The position numbers were made by a program, and so were the translations under genes. DNA of 64,000 bases from Photorhabdus australis DSM 17609 (GTDB taxonomy: Bacteria > Pseudomonadota > Gammaproteobacteria > Enterobacterales > Enterobacteriaceae): positions 23,836-87,835 of the forward strand of contig NZ_KL543989.1 in NCBI RefSeq assembly GCF_000711895.1, given 5' to 3'. Under the pieces are notes generated by a model that saw only the letters and a program-made list of their open reading frames with translations, was not told the origin of the DNA and made no database searches. This document shows, piece after piece, positions 1 through 9,418 of the stretch (positions are counted from its first letter, which is position 1; each line of letters opens with the position of its first letter).

Positions 1-4
1 AATT

Positions 5-81
5 TGGTGCGTCCGAGTGGACTCGAACCACCGACCCCCACCATGTCAAGGTGGTGCTCTAACCAACTGAGCTACGGACGC
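5..81 (-). tRNA. tRNA-Val (anticodon GAC)
   Basis: Read on the minus strand this 77-nt sequence folds as a full cloverleaf. The acceptor stem GCGTCCG pairs with CGGACGC, the D-arm has the usual AGCTCAGTTGG start, and the T-arm contains GGTTCGAGTCC. The encoded 3' CCA is present. The anticodon stem CCACC/GGTGG encloses TTGACAT, giving anticodon GAC, which reads GUC valine codons. In E. coli, GAC valine tRNAs also lie close to mdtK, so the context agrees. A second tandem copy could lie outside the window. Confidence 0.97.
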
Positions 82-113
82 AATCTAAATTGCATTGGTG
101 ACAGCGGGGACGA

Positions 114-142
114 ATATTAGCGGCCAGTTAGTCTTCTTGCAA
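114..142 (-). promoter_or_regulatory. Promoter of tRNA-Val
   Basis: On the minus strand a TTGCAA -35 element (137-142) and a TAATAT -10 element (114-119) are separated by exactly 17 bp. They are followed by TCGTCCCC, a GC-rich discriminator typical of stable-RNA promoters under stringent control. The tRNA starts about 30 bp downstream. Recognised by eye only. Confidence 0.6.
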
Positions 143-252
143 GAGGAATAATACAAATTAAGGTTTAACTGTTCGTATTTGCATCTTTCGCAATGAGCGT
201 GCCGTTTATTTATACAATAAGTATATTCGTCCCCAGTTTTAGAGACAACAAA

Positions 253-1626
253 TTAGCGGGTTGAGCGTTGTAAAACCACCTCATCTGATTGTTTATGTAT
301 CCGTAAAATACGGAAGGAGATCAGTATTGCTGATGTGGTCAGGCCAATAATAAAGCCAATCCAAAATCCTGTTGGCCCCATGGCGGGTACAATATAGTTG
401 GTTAATCCTAGAATATAACCACTGGGTAACCCCAGAATCCAATAGGAGGTGAAAGTGATATAGAAGATAGATCGCGTATCTTTATATCCACGCAAAACAC
501 CAGTACCAACAACTTGTATGGCATCAGATAGTTGGTAAAAAGCAGCAAATAGCATAAGTTGTGACGCCATGGTGACAACTTCAGGGCTGTCGTTATACAT
601 CAAGGCTATCGGTTCTCGTAGCATGATAGTAAAGATTGCAGTTAAACAGGAAAATATCAAACCTACGGCAATGCTGGTATAAGCTGATATACGGGTATTC
701 TCAATAGATTTTTGTCCCAGGTTATATCCCACTCGAATAGTGGCTGCAACGCCTAAAGATATTGGAAACATGAACATCAATGAACTGAAATTCAGTGCGA
801 TCTGATGCCCTGCCACAGCAGTAACACCTAAAGGGGAAATTAATAATGCAACTATCGCAAATAGAGTAACCTCAAAAAACATTGCCATAGCAATAGGCAA
901 GCCCAGAGAGGAGATACGTTTCAGGATATGCCATTCTGGTGCTGCAAAACGACGTACAGGGCGAATATCCTTTTGTGAGGATGAATGTTTCACATACCAA
1001 CGTAATAACAGAAACATAACCCAGTAAACGCTAGCAGTAGCAACACCACAGCCAACGCCACCCAGAGCGGGTGCGCCAAATTTACCGTAAATGAGTATGT
1101 AGTTAATCGGAATGTTAATTAACAATCCTAAGAATCCAATAACCATTCCTGGCTTAGTTTTTGATAAACCTTCACATTGATTACGAAGTACCTGATAAAA
1201 CAGGTAACCTGGTGCACCCCACATTATTGCGTGGATAAATCCAACCGCTTTTTCTGCCAAAAGCGGGTCTATATTGTGTTGTTTATCAATGAGAAATTTA
1301 CAGTTATATAAAATAGCAATAATGATAATTGACAGGAAGGTTGCCAACCAAAACCCTTGCTGTGTTTGGCTGGCAATCATATGCCTGCGACCTGAACCAT
1401 TCATCTGCGCAATAATTGGTGTCAAAGCCATTAGCAGACCATAGCCAAATAAGATAACTGGTAGCCAGATAGAGGTACCAACAGCAACCGCGGACATATC
1501 TGTTGCACTGACACCACCCGCCATAACCGTATCCACAACCCCCATTGCAGTTTGTGAGAATTGGGCAATGATGACGGGAATTCCCAGAGCAAGCAGACTA
1601 CGCGCTTCTTTTAAATACTTCTGCAC
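253..1626 (-). CDS. mdtK: Multidrug/Na+ antiporter MdtK (NorM), MATE family
   Basis: A 457-residue inner-membrane protein with about twelve hydrophobic segments in two similar halves, the layout of MATE exporters of the NorM/MdtK type. These export cationic drugs and fluoroquinolones in exchange for Na+ or H+. The N-terminal stretch with [21 protein letters not shown] and the later [15 protein letters not shown] show the internal repeat. Length equals the family norm (about 457). It is divergent from ribE, as in E. coli. The product name is secure; substrate range is by family. Confidence 0.95.
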   Translation of the reverse strand: MQKYLKEARSLLALGIPVIIAQFSQTAMGVVDTVMAGGVSATDMSAVAVGTSIWLPVILFGYGLLMALTPIIAQMNGSGRRHMIASQTQQGFWLATFLSIIIIAILYNCKFLIDKQHNIDPLLAEKAVGFIHAIMWGAPGYLFYQVLRNQCEGLSKTKPGMVIGFLGLLINIPINYILIYGKFGAPALGGVGCGVATASVYWVMFLLLRWYVKHSSSQKDIRPVRRFAAPEWHILKRISSLGLPIAMAMFFEVTLFAIVALLISPLGVTAVAGHQIALNFSSLMFMFPISLGVAATIRVGYNLGQKSIENTRISAYTSIAVGLIFSCLTAIFTIMLREPIALMYNDSPEVVTMASQLMLFAAFYQLSDAIQVVGTGVLRGYKDTRSIFYITFTSYWILGLPSGYILGLTNYIVPAMGPTGFWIGFIIGLTTSAILISFRILRIHKQSDEVVLQRSTR

Positions 1627-1892
1627 GTATACACCTTTTTATAAGTAGAAAATATTAAGTAAAACTTCAGTATATGAGAAATGATTTTCGAAAAATCAAT
1701 TGCTTAACTAACCATGATATTGTATCCGTTTGATATTATTTAGCAAGAAACGTCTTAACACCTCTTTTGGGCCAGGGAGTTACCACTCAATAGAAATAGG
1801 AAATCTACATTCATAAGGCTCGTATAGTATTTATAAATGGTAACTTGATATAAACTAATTAGTAATTTTACATGGTATTAAGAGGTTCTCTT

Positions 1893-2549
1893 ATGTTCAC
1901 TGGTATAGTTCAAGGAAAAGCACCATTGGTTGCTATTGATGAAAAAAATAATTTCCGGACTTATGTAATTAAATTTCCGGCTGAGTTATTGCCAGGCATT
2001 GAAACGGGAGCGTCAGTTGCCAATAACGGTTGTTGTCTGACAGTGACCAAAGTGGAAGGTGATAAGATCAGTTTCGATTTAATGAAAGAGACTCTGCGCT
2101 TGACTAACCTTGGTGATTTACAGGTAGGAGATTATGTAAACCTGGAGCGGGCGATTAAATTTGGCGATGAAATTGGTGGACATTTGATGTCCGGTCATAT
2201 CATCACTGTCGCTGAAATATCTAAAATTTTTACGTCAGAAAATAATCATCAAATATGGTTCCGTATCCACGATAAGCAATTGATGAAATATATCATGCAT
2301 AAAGGATTTATTGGCATTGATGGCATCAGCTTGACGGTTGGTGATGTGGTGAATAATCGTTTTTGTGTTCACCTTATTCCTGAAACACTAGAACGCACAA
2401 CATTGGGTAAAAAACGCCTTGGTCAAAAAGTGAATATTGAGATTGATCCACAGACTCAGGCGATTGTTGATACGGTAGAACGGGTTCTTGCTCAGAAAGA
2501 GCAGGAAAAAATTATCGCTCAACATCCAGTGATTATTCTTGATGAATAG
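1893..2549 (+). CDS. ribE: Riboflavin synthase, alpha chain
   Basis: A 218-residue protein (RibC in older E. coli usage) that dismutates two molecules of 6,7-dimethyl-8-ribityllumazine to riboflavin. It shows the two-barrel lumazine-binding layout: the N-terminal MFTGIVQ motif, NNGCCLTV near residue 45, GGHLMSGH near 97, and [12 protein letters not shown] at the start of the second barrel's equivalent motif. The ATG at 1893 was chosen because it gives the invariant MFTGIVQ start and has AAGAGG about 8 nt upstream; an in-frame ATG at 1872 would add seven non-conserved residues. No FMN riboswitch was recognised upstream. Confidence 0.96.
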   Translation: MFTGIVQGKAPLVAIDEKNNFRTYVIKFPAELLPGIETGASVANNGCCLTVTKVEGDKISFDLMKETLRLTNLGDLQVGDYVNLERAIKFGDEIGGHLMSGHIITVAEISKIFTSENNHQIWFRIHDKQLMKYIMHKGFIGIDGISLTVGDVVNNRFCVHLIPETLERTTLGKKRLGQKVNIEIDPQTQAIVDTVERVLAQKEQEKIIAQHPVIILDE

Positions 2550-2559
2550 TTGGTAAACG

Positions 2560-2587
2560 AAAAGCTACAGGGTGTTCTGTAGCTTTT
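2560..2587 (+). terminator. Terminator after ribE
   Basis: Perfect 11-bp stem AAAAGCTACAG/CTGTAGCTTTT with a 6-nt loop, 10 bp after the ribE stop. The T-run is formed by the end of the stem. It isolates ribE from the accessory unit downstream. Confidence 0.7.
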
Positions 2588-2769
2588 GGCTTTAAGCTGA
2601 CAGTGAAGCCATTGAGTCAGTATTATTATGGCGCAAGCCAATAGTTTTGTTTTCATAATCAATCTAATCACATAGCAAAAAGAGTCGTTGAGCTTATCGA
2701 TGATGGAAAAATGAAGCTTTTGTGATTTCCATTGCAGTATTTTGTGTATTATGTTAGTTAATATAATTT

Positions 2770-2813
2770 CTGACGTTGCTATATTGTTAAGATACTATCT
2801 TGCAAAGTGCAAG
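2770..2813 (+). promoter_or_regulatory. Possible promoter and palindrome upstream of the small peptide gene
   Basis: A CTGACG -35-like element (2770-2775) and a TACTAT -10-like element (2793-2798) lie 17 bp apart, each matching 4 of 6 sigma-70 consensus positions. Immediately downstream is a short palindrome, CTTGCA-AAG-TGCAAG (2799-2813). It covers the expected transcription start and could be an operator or a 5' mRNA hairpin. The rest of 2588-2769 is AT-rich, and I see no gene in it. Confidence 0.35.
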
Positions 2814-2850
2814 TCAGCCACTGTATTACTGTATTTTTAGAGGCTATTTT

Positions 2851-2964
2851 ATGGAAAACACGCTTGAGTTAGATGAATGGCTTGAAGAACCTACCCACGA
2901 TGATGCTGTTGAAATGATGAATGCACAAGCTGTCGTCCCTTTCGGCACAGCGCTCTGGCCTTAA
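2851..2964 (+). CDS. 37-residue acidic peptide, possible modified-peptide precursor
   Basis: A short gene with a good ribosome site (AGAGG about 9 nt before the ATG). Residues 1-24 are strongly acidic, with E/D at 2, 6, 8, 9, 12, 13, 17, 18 and 21, and have the helical look of a leader peptide. The last dozen residues change character to small, hydrophobic and aromatic: AVVPFGTALWP. No signal peptide and no lone transmembrane helix are visible. It is followed 65 nt later by an M29-like metalloprotein on the same strand, with a strong hairpin between them. That layout resembles precursor-enzyme pairs of ribosomally made modified peptides. I do not recognise the peptide; an attenuation leader or a small regulatory protein are alternatives. 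Confidence 0.55.
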   Translation: MENTLELDEWLEEPTHDDAVEMMNAQAVVPFGTALWP

Positions 2965-2982
2965 CAGCCCTTCATAAAGAAA

Positions 2983-3007
2983 AAGTAAGGGGAATATCCC
3001 CTTACTT
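2983..3007 (+). promoter_or_regulatory. Strong hairpin between peptide gene and M29-like gene
   Basis: A perfect 11-bp stem (2983-2993 against 2997-3007) with a 3-nt ATA loop lies 19 bp after the peptide stop codon and ends 22 bp before the next start codon. On the plus strand it is followed by A residues, not T, so it is not a classic intrinsic terminator in that direction. It could stabilise the peptide mRNA or lower expression of the downstream enzyme. On the minus strand the stem is followed by TTTTTCTTT and could stop antisense transcription. Confidence 0.6.
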
Positions 3008-3029
3008 AAAAAAAGACAGGATTGTTCTT

Positions 3030-4007
3030 ATGGATAAAAGTCTTAGAAATATGTATCGATGTTTATCGTATCATCCTGCAATTTCGGATAAAGTAAGAAA
3101 TAATGAATGTATAAAATTGTTTATTGGAGCTGACATTGAACATGGTGATATTGTACAAAAGATGCATGTGTACGAAAAGAATTTTAAGGTAAAATCAGAT
3201 CTCATTTTCTTAGAAGAAGCATCAGTTGACGATGTAAAACAGAAAATATCTGATTGCGATTTGTTTATTTTTCTTTATGCATCATCAACATTGAAAAATG
3301 CATCTCCACAAGGTCCGGAATATTTAATTAAACTAAAGCGCTTTATTACTGAATCATGGAAAAAGTCAGTACTGTTTAAAGATTACGGTTATCATTTTAT
3401 TGAAGCATTTAGTGAGTCGCAAGAATCAATAGCAGAAAGAAATAAAAAACTTATTGAGCTATTAAAACGATCACAAAAAATCCAATATACAGATAATAAA
3501 GGTAATTCAATTATAGGTTATTTAGATAAAGATCATAAATGGACTTCTGTTGATGGAAGTGGAAATCTTGATGTTATCCCTGGAGAAATAGCAAGCCACA
3601 TAAAGAACCTTAACGGCAGCATTAGTTTCAGTGGTACCTTTTTGAGCACTGCGCCATTTGCCATAAAATATGGTGTTGTGAATGATATGATGATTATAAA
3701 TATACAGGACGGTGAGATTATTGGGTTTGATTGTGATAATGCTGAATTTAGTCGGGATTTTGATTTATATTTGAATCATAATCGCGGTAATAGCATTGTC
3801 GAAGAATTTGGTATTGGTACCAACACGGGAGTGAAAGCACTCTACGGCAGAAATGCAGGTTTTGAAGAAAGGCACCCAGGTTTGCATCTAGGTTTGGGTG
3901 GTGGAATAAAGGGAAGTCATCATTTGGATTTGATATTTTCTGGTGGAAAAATAGAGTTTGATCAAACACTTGTTTTTGATAATGGCTATATTGGTTATTT
4001 TAGTTAG
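3030..4007 (+). CDS. M29 aminopeptidase / NicX-like putative metalloprotein
   Basis: A 325-residue soluble protein. The C-terminal third matches the pattern of M29 (AmpS) aminopeptidases and the related NicX dioxygenases: EEFGIGTN (E259), FEERHPGLHLGLG (E280, H286) and SHHLDL (H298, D300). These are the positions that bind the metal pair in the M29 family. Residues ~30-110 look like the family's N-terminal alpha/beta domain, and residues ~185-210 (IPGEIASH) like the central strand region. It is shorter than AmpS (about 410) and carries no signal peptide. It follows the 37-residue peptide gene and precedes cfa, a spot that is empty in E. coli. Composition is more AT-rich than its neighbours, suggesting acquisition. 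Peptidase, hydrolase or peptide-tailoring activity is inference. Confidence 0.6.
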   Translation: MDKSLRNMYRCLSYHPAISDKVRNNECIKLFIGADIEHGDIVQKMHVYEKNFKVKSDLIFLEEASVDDVKQKISDCDLFIFLYASSTLKNASPQGPEYLIKLKRFITESWKKSVLFKDYGYHFIEAFSESQESIAERNKKLIELLKRSQKIQYTDNKGNSIIGYLDKDHKWTSVDGSGNLDVIPGEIASHIKNLNGSISFSGTFLSTAPFAIKYGVVNDMMIINIQDGEIIGFDCDNAEFSRDFDLYLNHNRGNSIVEEFGIGTNTGVKALYGRNAGFEERHPGLHLGLGGGIKGSHHLDLIFSGGKIEFDQTLVFDNGYIGYFS

Positions 4008-4151
4008 CGAGGGGTGTTTATATTTTTAATGTTAAAGACATCTCTTGCATAAATATTTAAATAGTAAAGTTATATTAAAATTCTTCTTTTAATGTTTAAA
4101 GATCTGAAATCGATTTCTTATATCGTTTAAATTTAGTTAAGTCCTAGGTTG

Positions 4152-4179
4152 AGGCTACAGTGGTATTCCGCTGTAGCCT
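4152..4179. terminator. Hairpin between the M29-like gene and cfa
   Basis: A perfect 9-bp stem AGGCTACAG/CTGTAGCCT with a 10-nt loop, 145 bp after the M29-like stop and 8 bp beyond the cfa stop. A short TTTGATT follows on the plus strand. It probably serves both convergent genes. The preceding 4008-4151 is AT-rich and empty. Confidence 0.5.
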
Positions 4180-4187
4180 TTGATTAA

Positions 4188-5339
4188 TTAGCGGGTTACT
4201 CGCAATCCACCTTCAATACCTTTGGGGCTGAACATTATTTGCCATAATTGAATATCGCGGGCACGAAATGCACCTGCACTGGCATTTAGGTAATAGCTGA
4301 ACATACGTTTAAATATTGGGCCATAGTTATCTTTTATTTCAGGCCAACTGGCAATAAACCGCTCATACCAGGCCATCAATGTGCGGTCATAGTCTGCTCC
4401 AAAATTATGCCAATCTTCCATAATAAGACGGTTTTTACTAGTGTGAGCTACTTGTTCAATAGAAGGTATACAGCCATTAGGAAAAATATATTTACTAATC
4501 CACGGATCAGCACTGGCTTTATCTTTGTTAGAACCGATGGTGTGTAGTAAGAATAATCCGTCAGGTTTCAGGTTTCTTTTGACAACCTCGAAGTAAGTTG
4601 AATAATTCTTAGGCCCGACGTGTTCAAACATACCTACAGAAACAATCCTGTCGAACTGTTGATGTAAATCTCGGTAATCTGTCAGAAGAATGTTTACGTC
4701 CAGATTAATACATCTTTCCTGTGCATATTTTTGTTGTTCCGTAGATATGGTTACTCCTGTTACGGAAACGCCATAATTTTTGGCAGCATAAGCCGATAAT
4801 CCCCCCCAGCCACAACCAATATCTAGCAGAGTCATACCTGGAGAGAGCTCTAATTTCTCGCAAATGAGTTTCAATTTATCAAGTTGAGCTTGTTCTAATG
4901 TTGCAGCTTGTTTCCAGTATCCGCAGGAATATTGCATATGAGAGTCAAGCATACGGATGAAAAGGTCATTGCCTAAATCGTAATGTTTATGGCCTACAAT
5001 CCATGCCCGTTTTGGGGTTTGCAGATTACGCAAACGAGTTATTGCGATTTTCAGCGTATCTTTGAGGCTATGAGGTATTTTATTTTCTAGTCCAGCTCGT
5101 AAAACGCGATAAAAGAAAATATCTAACCGTTCGCAATCCCACCAGCCATCCATATAACTTTCACCTAATCCCATTGAGCCATGCTGTAAAACTCTTTTAT
5201 AGAAGTCAGGATTTTTTACCTGAATATCATAAGAATTGTGACCGTTAATCTGTATACCCGCTTCTTGTAACATTTCATTGGCAATTTGCTGCCAGGAGTT
5301 AGTGACGACTTTCTGGTTTTCGATATAGGATGAACTCAT
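4188..5339 (-). CDS. cfa: Cyclopropane-fatty-acyl-phospholipid synthase
   Basis: A 383-residue SAM-dependent enzyme that adds a methylene bridge to unsaturated acyl chains of membrane phospholipids, mainly on entry to stationary phase. The SAM-binding LLDIGCGWGG motif lies near residue 170, followed by GVTISTEQ and VSVGMFEHVG. The N-terminal lipid-recognition part with GLGESYMDGWWD is present. The ATG at 5339 has GGAG 6 nt upstream; the in-frame TTG four codons earlier lies inside that ribosome site and is unlikely. Length matches the E. coli enzyme (382). The SAM loop is written with a run of seven G on the coding strand. Confidence 0.96.
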   Translation of the reverse strand: MSSSYIENQKVVTNSWQQIANEMLQEAGIQINGHNSYDIQVKNPDFYKRVLQHGSMGLGESYMDGWWDCERLDIFFYRVLRAGLENKIPHSLKDTLKIAITRLRNLQTPKRAWIVGHKHYDLGNDLFIRMLDSHMQYSCGYWKQAATLEQAQLDKLKLICEKLELSPGMTLLDIGCGWGGLSAYAAKNYGVSVTGVTISTEQQKYAQERCINLDVNILLTDYRDLHQQFDRIVSVGMFEHVGPKNYSTYFEVVKRNLKPDGLFLLHTIGSNKDKASADPWISKYIFPNGCIPSIEQVAHTSKNRLIMEDWHNFGADYDRTLMAWYERFIASWPEIKDNYGPIFKRMFSYYLNASAGAFRARDIQLWQIMFSPKGIEGGLRVTR

Positions 5340-5568
5340 ACTACTCTCCAACGTTAAGGTGATGGGATAATTGAGGAGCTTGTTTTAGCTAATAAAGTAG
5401 AATGTGAGAACGCAAAATGCGAAAAGTTAAAGCGAAAAACCTTAAAGGTGGCTAATCCATTAGTTTAATAAGAGCAACCATTGCTCCTGAAAACCTCAAA
5501 TTCCAGATTATTAGAATAAGGAATTGATATGAGTATAAAAGCGTAAAATTGTTTCATCAATTAATAAA

Positions 5569-5604
5569 TAAAGACTGTGATTAATTGAACATTAACAGTC
5601 TTTA
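5569..5604 (-). terminator. Terminator after punC
   Basis: TAAAGACTGT and ACAGTCTTTA form a 10-bp stem around a 16-nt loop. On the minus strand it is followed by TTTATTTATT, fitting termination of the punC transcript 24 bp past its stop. Confidence 0.7.
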
Positions 5605-5627
5605 TTTAATTAACACTTTGATTAATA

Positions 5628-6839
5628 TTAAGAATTCTGCTCGGCGGCTTGTTTATAACTGTCAGGTTTTTTTTTCCATTGTATAAAATATCCTAATGAC
5701 ATTAGCACAATGGTAGAAGCCATGACGGCTGTTGTTGATACCAGTGGGTTGCCAATAAGTGGATTGTCGATAAATGCTGAAACAATCAGACTGGCAATAA
5801 AACAAAGTCCTAATTGAAGTGTATTTTGCAATGCGGCTGCTTTTCCACTGTCTTGTGGGTAAGCGGATAAAGCGTTTGCTACTGCTATTGGATATGAAGC
5901 ACCATTCATTACCGCCATAAAACAGAAAGGTATCAGAATTGTGAGCAGAGAGGGGGCACTGAATTTGGCGATTAAATACAGTGAAATCATACTGGCAGCA
6001 TAACCAGCTAATAGATAAGGGAAAATAATCTCACTTTTTATTTTAGTTAAAATGCTGCGGCACCCGTAACCTCCTATCATAAAGGCCAATGTTTGTGGTA
6101 CATAACTTAGACCTATGTCATTCGGGTTATATCCCATTTCACTAAGAATAACAGGCGAGCCTGTTAACCAGGCAAAAAAGCCAGCGCTGCATGATGCATA
6201 TATTAAAACATTGCCACTGAATATCGGTGCTCTGAGTAACGTAAAGAAAGATACATTACTCGTTTGTGTTTGAGCCTGATCCTTTCTACGATTTTCTTGC
6301 AGGAATAGAGTTGGTAACAGCAGCAGGAGTGCGGTTGCCATTAATACCAGAAAAATTATGCGCCAGCCGCCATGTTGTAACAGCCAGGCTCCCATCAAAG
6401 GCGCCAAAGCAGGGGAAAGGGCAACCAGAGGCATAATCGTTGCAAAAACGCGTTTAGTACGATTGCTATCATAACGATCAATAACGAGAGCTTGCCATGA
6501 GACTGCTGCTGAACAAACACCTACAGCCTGGACAAAACGCAACACCAAAAGTTGAGAGGCGTCTGTTACCCAAATCATGCCCAGGCAGCCAATAGAAAAC
6601 ATGGATAATCCTATGATAATAATCGGTTTTCTTCCGAAGCGATCAGAAAGAGGCCCCCATAAAAGCTGAGCAACGGCAAAACCGGCAAGAAAGATGCTTA
6701 GGCTGGCACTGATTGCTCCAGCCGATGTGTTTAGCTCTTGTTGCATCGAGCTGAAAGCCGGCAAATACATATCGATAGCCAGATAACCTAGCATACTCAA
6801 GCCTGCAAGGTAGAACATGAACTGACTTGAGTTTTTCAT
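5628..6839 (-). CDS. punC: MFS purine nucleoside transporter PunC (YdhC)
   Basis: A 403-residue, twelve-helix major facilitator of the DHA1/Bcr group. The signature [13 protein letters not shown] follows helix 2, and [12 protein letters not shown] and [14 protein letters not shown] mark helices 4 and 5. It matches E. coli YdhC, recently named PunC and linked to purine nucleoside uptake. Its divergent partner is the LysR activator PunR, as in E. coli. The ATG at 6839 was preferred to the ATG eight codons earlier because GAGAG stands at the right distance. Older annotations call it a Bcr/CflA drug exporter. Confidence 0.85.
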   Translation of the reverse strand: MKNSSQFMFYLAGLSMLGYLAIDMYLPAFSSMQQELNTSAGAISASLSIFLAGFAVAQLLWGPLSDRFGRKPIIIIGLSMFSIGCLGMIWVTDASQLLVLRFVQAVGVCSAAVSWQALVIDRYDSNRTKRVFATIMPLVALSPALAPLMGAWLLQHGGWRIIFLVLMATALLLLLPTLFLQENRRKDQAQTQTSNVSFFTLLRAPIFSGNVLIYASCSAGFFAWLTGSPVILSEMGYNPNDIGLSYVPQTLAFMIGGYGCRSILTKIKSEIIFPYLLAGYAASMISLYLIAKFSAPSLLTILIPFCFMAVMNGASYPIAVANALSAYPQDSGKAAALQNTLQLGLCFIASLIVSAFIDNPLIGNPLVSTTAVMASTIVLMSLGYFIQWKKKPDSYKQAAEQNS

Positions 6840-6986
6840 TTGATTACTCTCTTTAGGTGTCATGATTGAAATAACTTGCTGTGATAGGTAGATAAAAACA
6901 CTTGTACCTATTCTATATGCCGTGATTTTTACTTGTGAAACGGTAATATTTGCATAATGCTGTGAAAAAAATTGAAAGGTAAAATT

Positions 6987-7895
6987 ATGTGGTCAGAATA
7001 TTCACTTGAAGTCGTGGATGCTGTCGCCAGAACAGGAAGTTTTAGTGCTGCTGCGTCGGAACTTCATCGTGTTCCTTCTGCTGTCAGTTATACCGTAAGA
7101 CAACTAGAAGAGTGGCTTGCTGTTCCGCTATTTGAGCGTCGCCATCGGGATGTGGAATTAACGGAGGCTGGTAGTATTTTCATTAAAGAGGCTCGTTCTG
7201 TTATCAAAAAGATGATTGACACTCGCCATCAATGTCAACAGGTTGCAAATGGTTGGAGAGGGCAATTCCATATTGCTATTGACAGAGTAGTAAAACCAGA
7301 ACGTAGTCGTCAGCTTATTCTTGATTTTTATCACCATTTTCCTGATGTAGAACTGTTTATTCATCAGGAAGTGTTTAATGGCGTGTGGGATGCGTTGGTA
7401 GATGGCCGGGTTGATGTTGCAATTGGTGCAACCCGGGTCGCGCCAGTAGGAGCAAGATTCAGTTTCAGAGATATGGGATTTATGCCCTGGTTATGTGTGG
7501 TCAGTGCGGGTCATGCTCTTACTCAGTTGACTGCTCCACTGTCTGATAATCAAATGCGACCTTATCCAAGTTTGTGTCTTGAGGATACTTCCCGCAATTT
7601 ACCGAAGCGTGACACTTGGACGCTGGATAATCAGCGCAGATTGGTCGTTCCTGATTGGGAATCTGGCCTGGATTGTTTGAATGAAGGGTTATGTGTGGGA
7701 ATGGTACCAAAACATAGGGCAATGCCGCTTATCCGGCAGAAAAAGCTGGAGGCGTTGGAATTGGTTCAGCCTTTGCCAGATAGCCCGTGCTGCCTGACAT
7801 GGGCACAAAATAGCCATTCTCCAGCATTAAGTTGGTTGCTCGACTATCTTGGCGATAGTGAAACACTTAATGCTGAATGGCTTCAGGAGGAGTGA
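6987..7895 (+). CDS. punR: LysR-family activator PunR (YdhB)
   Basis: A 302-residue LysR-type regulator. The N-terminal winged helix [20 protein letters not shown] is almost identical to E. coli YdhB/PunR, and the C-terminal half carries the periplasmic-binding-like effector domain. In E. coli it activates the adjacent divergent transporter gene punC and is tied to purine nucleoside use. The start at 6987 was chosen because GAAAGG lies about 8 nt upstream and it reproduces the family N-terminus; an in-frame ATG at 6972 overlaps that site. The gene ends 13 bp from convergent purR, with no obvious hairpin between them. Confidence 0.88.
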   Translation: MWSEYSLEVVDAVARTGSFSAAASELHRVPSAVSYTVRQLEEWLAVPLFERRHRDVELTEAGSIFIKEARSVIKKMIDTRHQCQQVANGWRGQFHIAIDRVVKPERSRQLILDFYHHFPDVELFIHQEVFNGVWDALVDGRVDVAIGATRVAPVGARFSFRDMGFMPWLCVVSAGHALTQLTAPLSDNQMRPYPSLCLEDTSRNLPKRDTWTLDNQRRLVVPDWESGLDCLNEGLCVGMVPKHRAMPLIRQKKLEALELVQPLPDSPCCLTWAQNSHSPALSWLLDYLGDSETLNAEWLQEE

Positions 7896-7908
7896 GGAAT
7901 AAGCAAAA

Positions 7909-8934
7909 TTAACGACGATAGTCGATAAATGGGCCATCTGCGACGGAACGACGTTCAACCAGGCGTGGATGTACTTCAATGGTTTGTGCATCTTCACGTT
8001 TATTGATTATTCTGTCTAGTAACATGGAAAATGCCATCTGTCCCAGGCGTTCTTTGGGTTGATGAATGGTTGTCAATGCAGGCGAAAAATAACGGGCGTT
8101 GCGTACATTATCGTAACCAATCACTGAAATATCCTGGGGGACTCGTAACCCTAATTCATCAGCAGCACAAATAGCGCCCATTGCCATAACATCACCACCA
8201 CAGAAAACCGCGGTTGGACGTTGTTTTTGATTTAGAATTTGATGCATGGCTTTATAACCCGATTCAGGCTCAAAATCTCCTTGAACAATCCATTCGTCTC
8301 TGATTGGGATGCTGGCTTCTTTTAATGCTTTCAAGAATCCTTGATGGCGGCCACCACCGGTATTTCGTGCCAGGGGACCAGGGATTGCACCAATATCCCG
8401 ATGGCCTCGTTCAATAAGATAACGGCCAGCTAAATAACCGCCGTGGAATGCATTATCGATAATAGTATCAGTGAAATCACTTCTGGCTTGTCCCCAATCC
8501 ATGACGACCATCGGAATATTGCGATAATCTTCCAGCATTCCTAGCAGCTGTTCCGGATATTCTGAACACATAATCAGTAAACCATCCACACGCTTTTGTG
8601 CCAGCATGGCTAAATAGGCTTTCTGCTTATCAATATTGTTGTGTGAGTTACATAAAATCAACGTATAGCCTTTGCTGTAACAACTGTTTTCAACGGCTTC
8701 AATGACCTCAGCAAAATAGGGGGCCTCACTGGACGTTGCCAGTAATCCGATCGATTTGGTGTGGTTAACCTTCAGACTGCGAGCAACGGCGCTGGGTGAA
8801 TAATTCAGTTCTTTAATCGCAGCCCAAACCGCAGCCTTAGTATCTTCAGCGACAAAGCGGGTTTTATTAATAACATGGGATACGGTAGTGGTTGAAACGC
8901 TAGCATGTTTAGCCACATCTTTGATCGTTGCCAT
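7909..8934 (-). CDS. purR: Purine repressor PurR (LacI family)
   Basis: A 341-residue LacI/GalR repressor. The N-terminal helix-turn-helix [23 protein letters not shown] and hinge helix [11 protein letters not shown] are canonical for PurR, which binds operators of purine synthesis genes with hypoxanthine or guanine as corepressor. The effector domain has the family residues, including the [17 protein letters not shown] stretch. Length matches E. coli (341). It lies between punR and ynhF as in E. coli, and is probably autoregulated. Confidence 0.96.
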   Translation of the reverse strand: MATIKDVAKHASVSTTTVSHVINKTRFVAEDTKAAVWAAIKELNYSPSAVARSLKVNHTKSIGLLATSSEAPYFAEVIEAVENSCYSKGYTLILCNSHNNIDKQKAYLAMLAQKRVDGLLIMCSEYPEQLLGMLEDYRNIPMVVMDWGQARSDFTDTIIDNAFHGGYLAGRYLIERGHRDIGAIPGPLARNTGGGRHQGFLKALKEASIPIRDEWIVQGDFEPESGYKAMHQILNQKQRPTAVFCGGDVMAMGAICAADELGLRVPQDISVIGYDNVRNARYFSPALTTIHQPKERLGQMAFSMLLDRIINKREDAQTIEVHPRLVERRSVADGPFIDYRR

Positions 8935-8980
8935 GAGATGAAAGACTCCTGACCTTTTGGTCTAAATTTATAAATCTTTG

Positions 8981-8996
8981 TGAATCGTTTGCCAAT
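8981..8996. promoter_or_regulatory. Weak PurR-box-like half palindrome upstream of purR
   Basis: TGTGAATCGTTTGCCA matches the ACGCAAACGTTTGCGT consensus well only in its right half (CGTTTGC). It lies about 47 bp upstream of the purR start, where autoregulatory operators occur in E. coli. Weak evidence. Confidence 0.3.
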
Positions 8997-9199
8997 ATCT
9001 TTGATACATAGGGAACGTGGCAATTATTTATCGATAAACTTCGAATTTTGTCTGATCTGGCTCAAAAGTGAAAGCAATAATCGATGTTATAAAATGAGTG
9101 GTAATCGCTATTTTATGCTTTTTCCTTTCTATTAAGGATGATTAGCCATATCAAATCAAGGGTTTTTGTGGCTATAAACTTTTATTTTGAGGAGGCTCT

Positions 9200-9292
9200 A
9201 TGGATACCGATTTAAAACTTGGTTTATTGACAGCTGTGAGTACGTTAGTGATGATTGCCATTTTAGCTGCTCTTTGCTTGATTTTTGCGTGA
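9200..9292 (+). CDS. ynhF: Small membrane protein YnhF
   Basis: A 30-residue protein starting MDTDLKLGLL, then a single hydrophobic helix to the C-terminus. It resembles the 29-residue E. coli YnhF (MSTDLKFSLV start), a tiny inner-membrane protein encoded next to purR. A near-ideal ribosome site (GAGGAGG) lies about 7 nt before the ATG. Position between purR and sodB supports the assignment. Its role is unknown. Confidence 0.85.
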   Translation: MDTDLKLGLLTAVSTLVMIAILAALCLIFA

Positions 9293-9346
9293 TGTTTTTA
9301 ACTGATTAAATGGTATGGAATATTGAGTTTTATATTAACAGAAAAC

Positions 9347-9378
9347 AGGGCAGATGGCTTGGATGGAGCATCCGCCCT
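9347..9378 (-). terminator. Terminator after sodB
   Basis: Interrupted stem AGGGC-ag-ATG/CAT-cc-GCCCT. On the minus strand it is followed by GTTTTCTGTT. It lies 41 bp past the sodB stop. Confidence 0.6.
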
Positions 9379-9418
9379 GAATGTTAGAATGGATGGTAAT
9401 TAGTTGAATGAATAGCTA

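Noticed and set aside
1627..1892. FMN riboswitch upstream of ribE
   Set aside because: No RFN-element landmarks were found; in enterics the riboswitch controls ribB, not the riboflavin synthase gene.
3748..3969. Minus-strand frame opposite the M29-like gene
   Set aside because: It lies wholly inside the conserved metal-binding coding region of the plus-strand gene and has no ribosome site.
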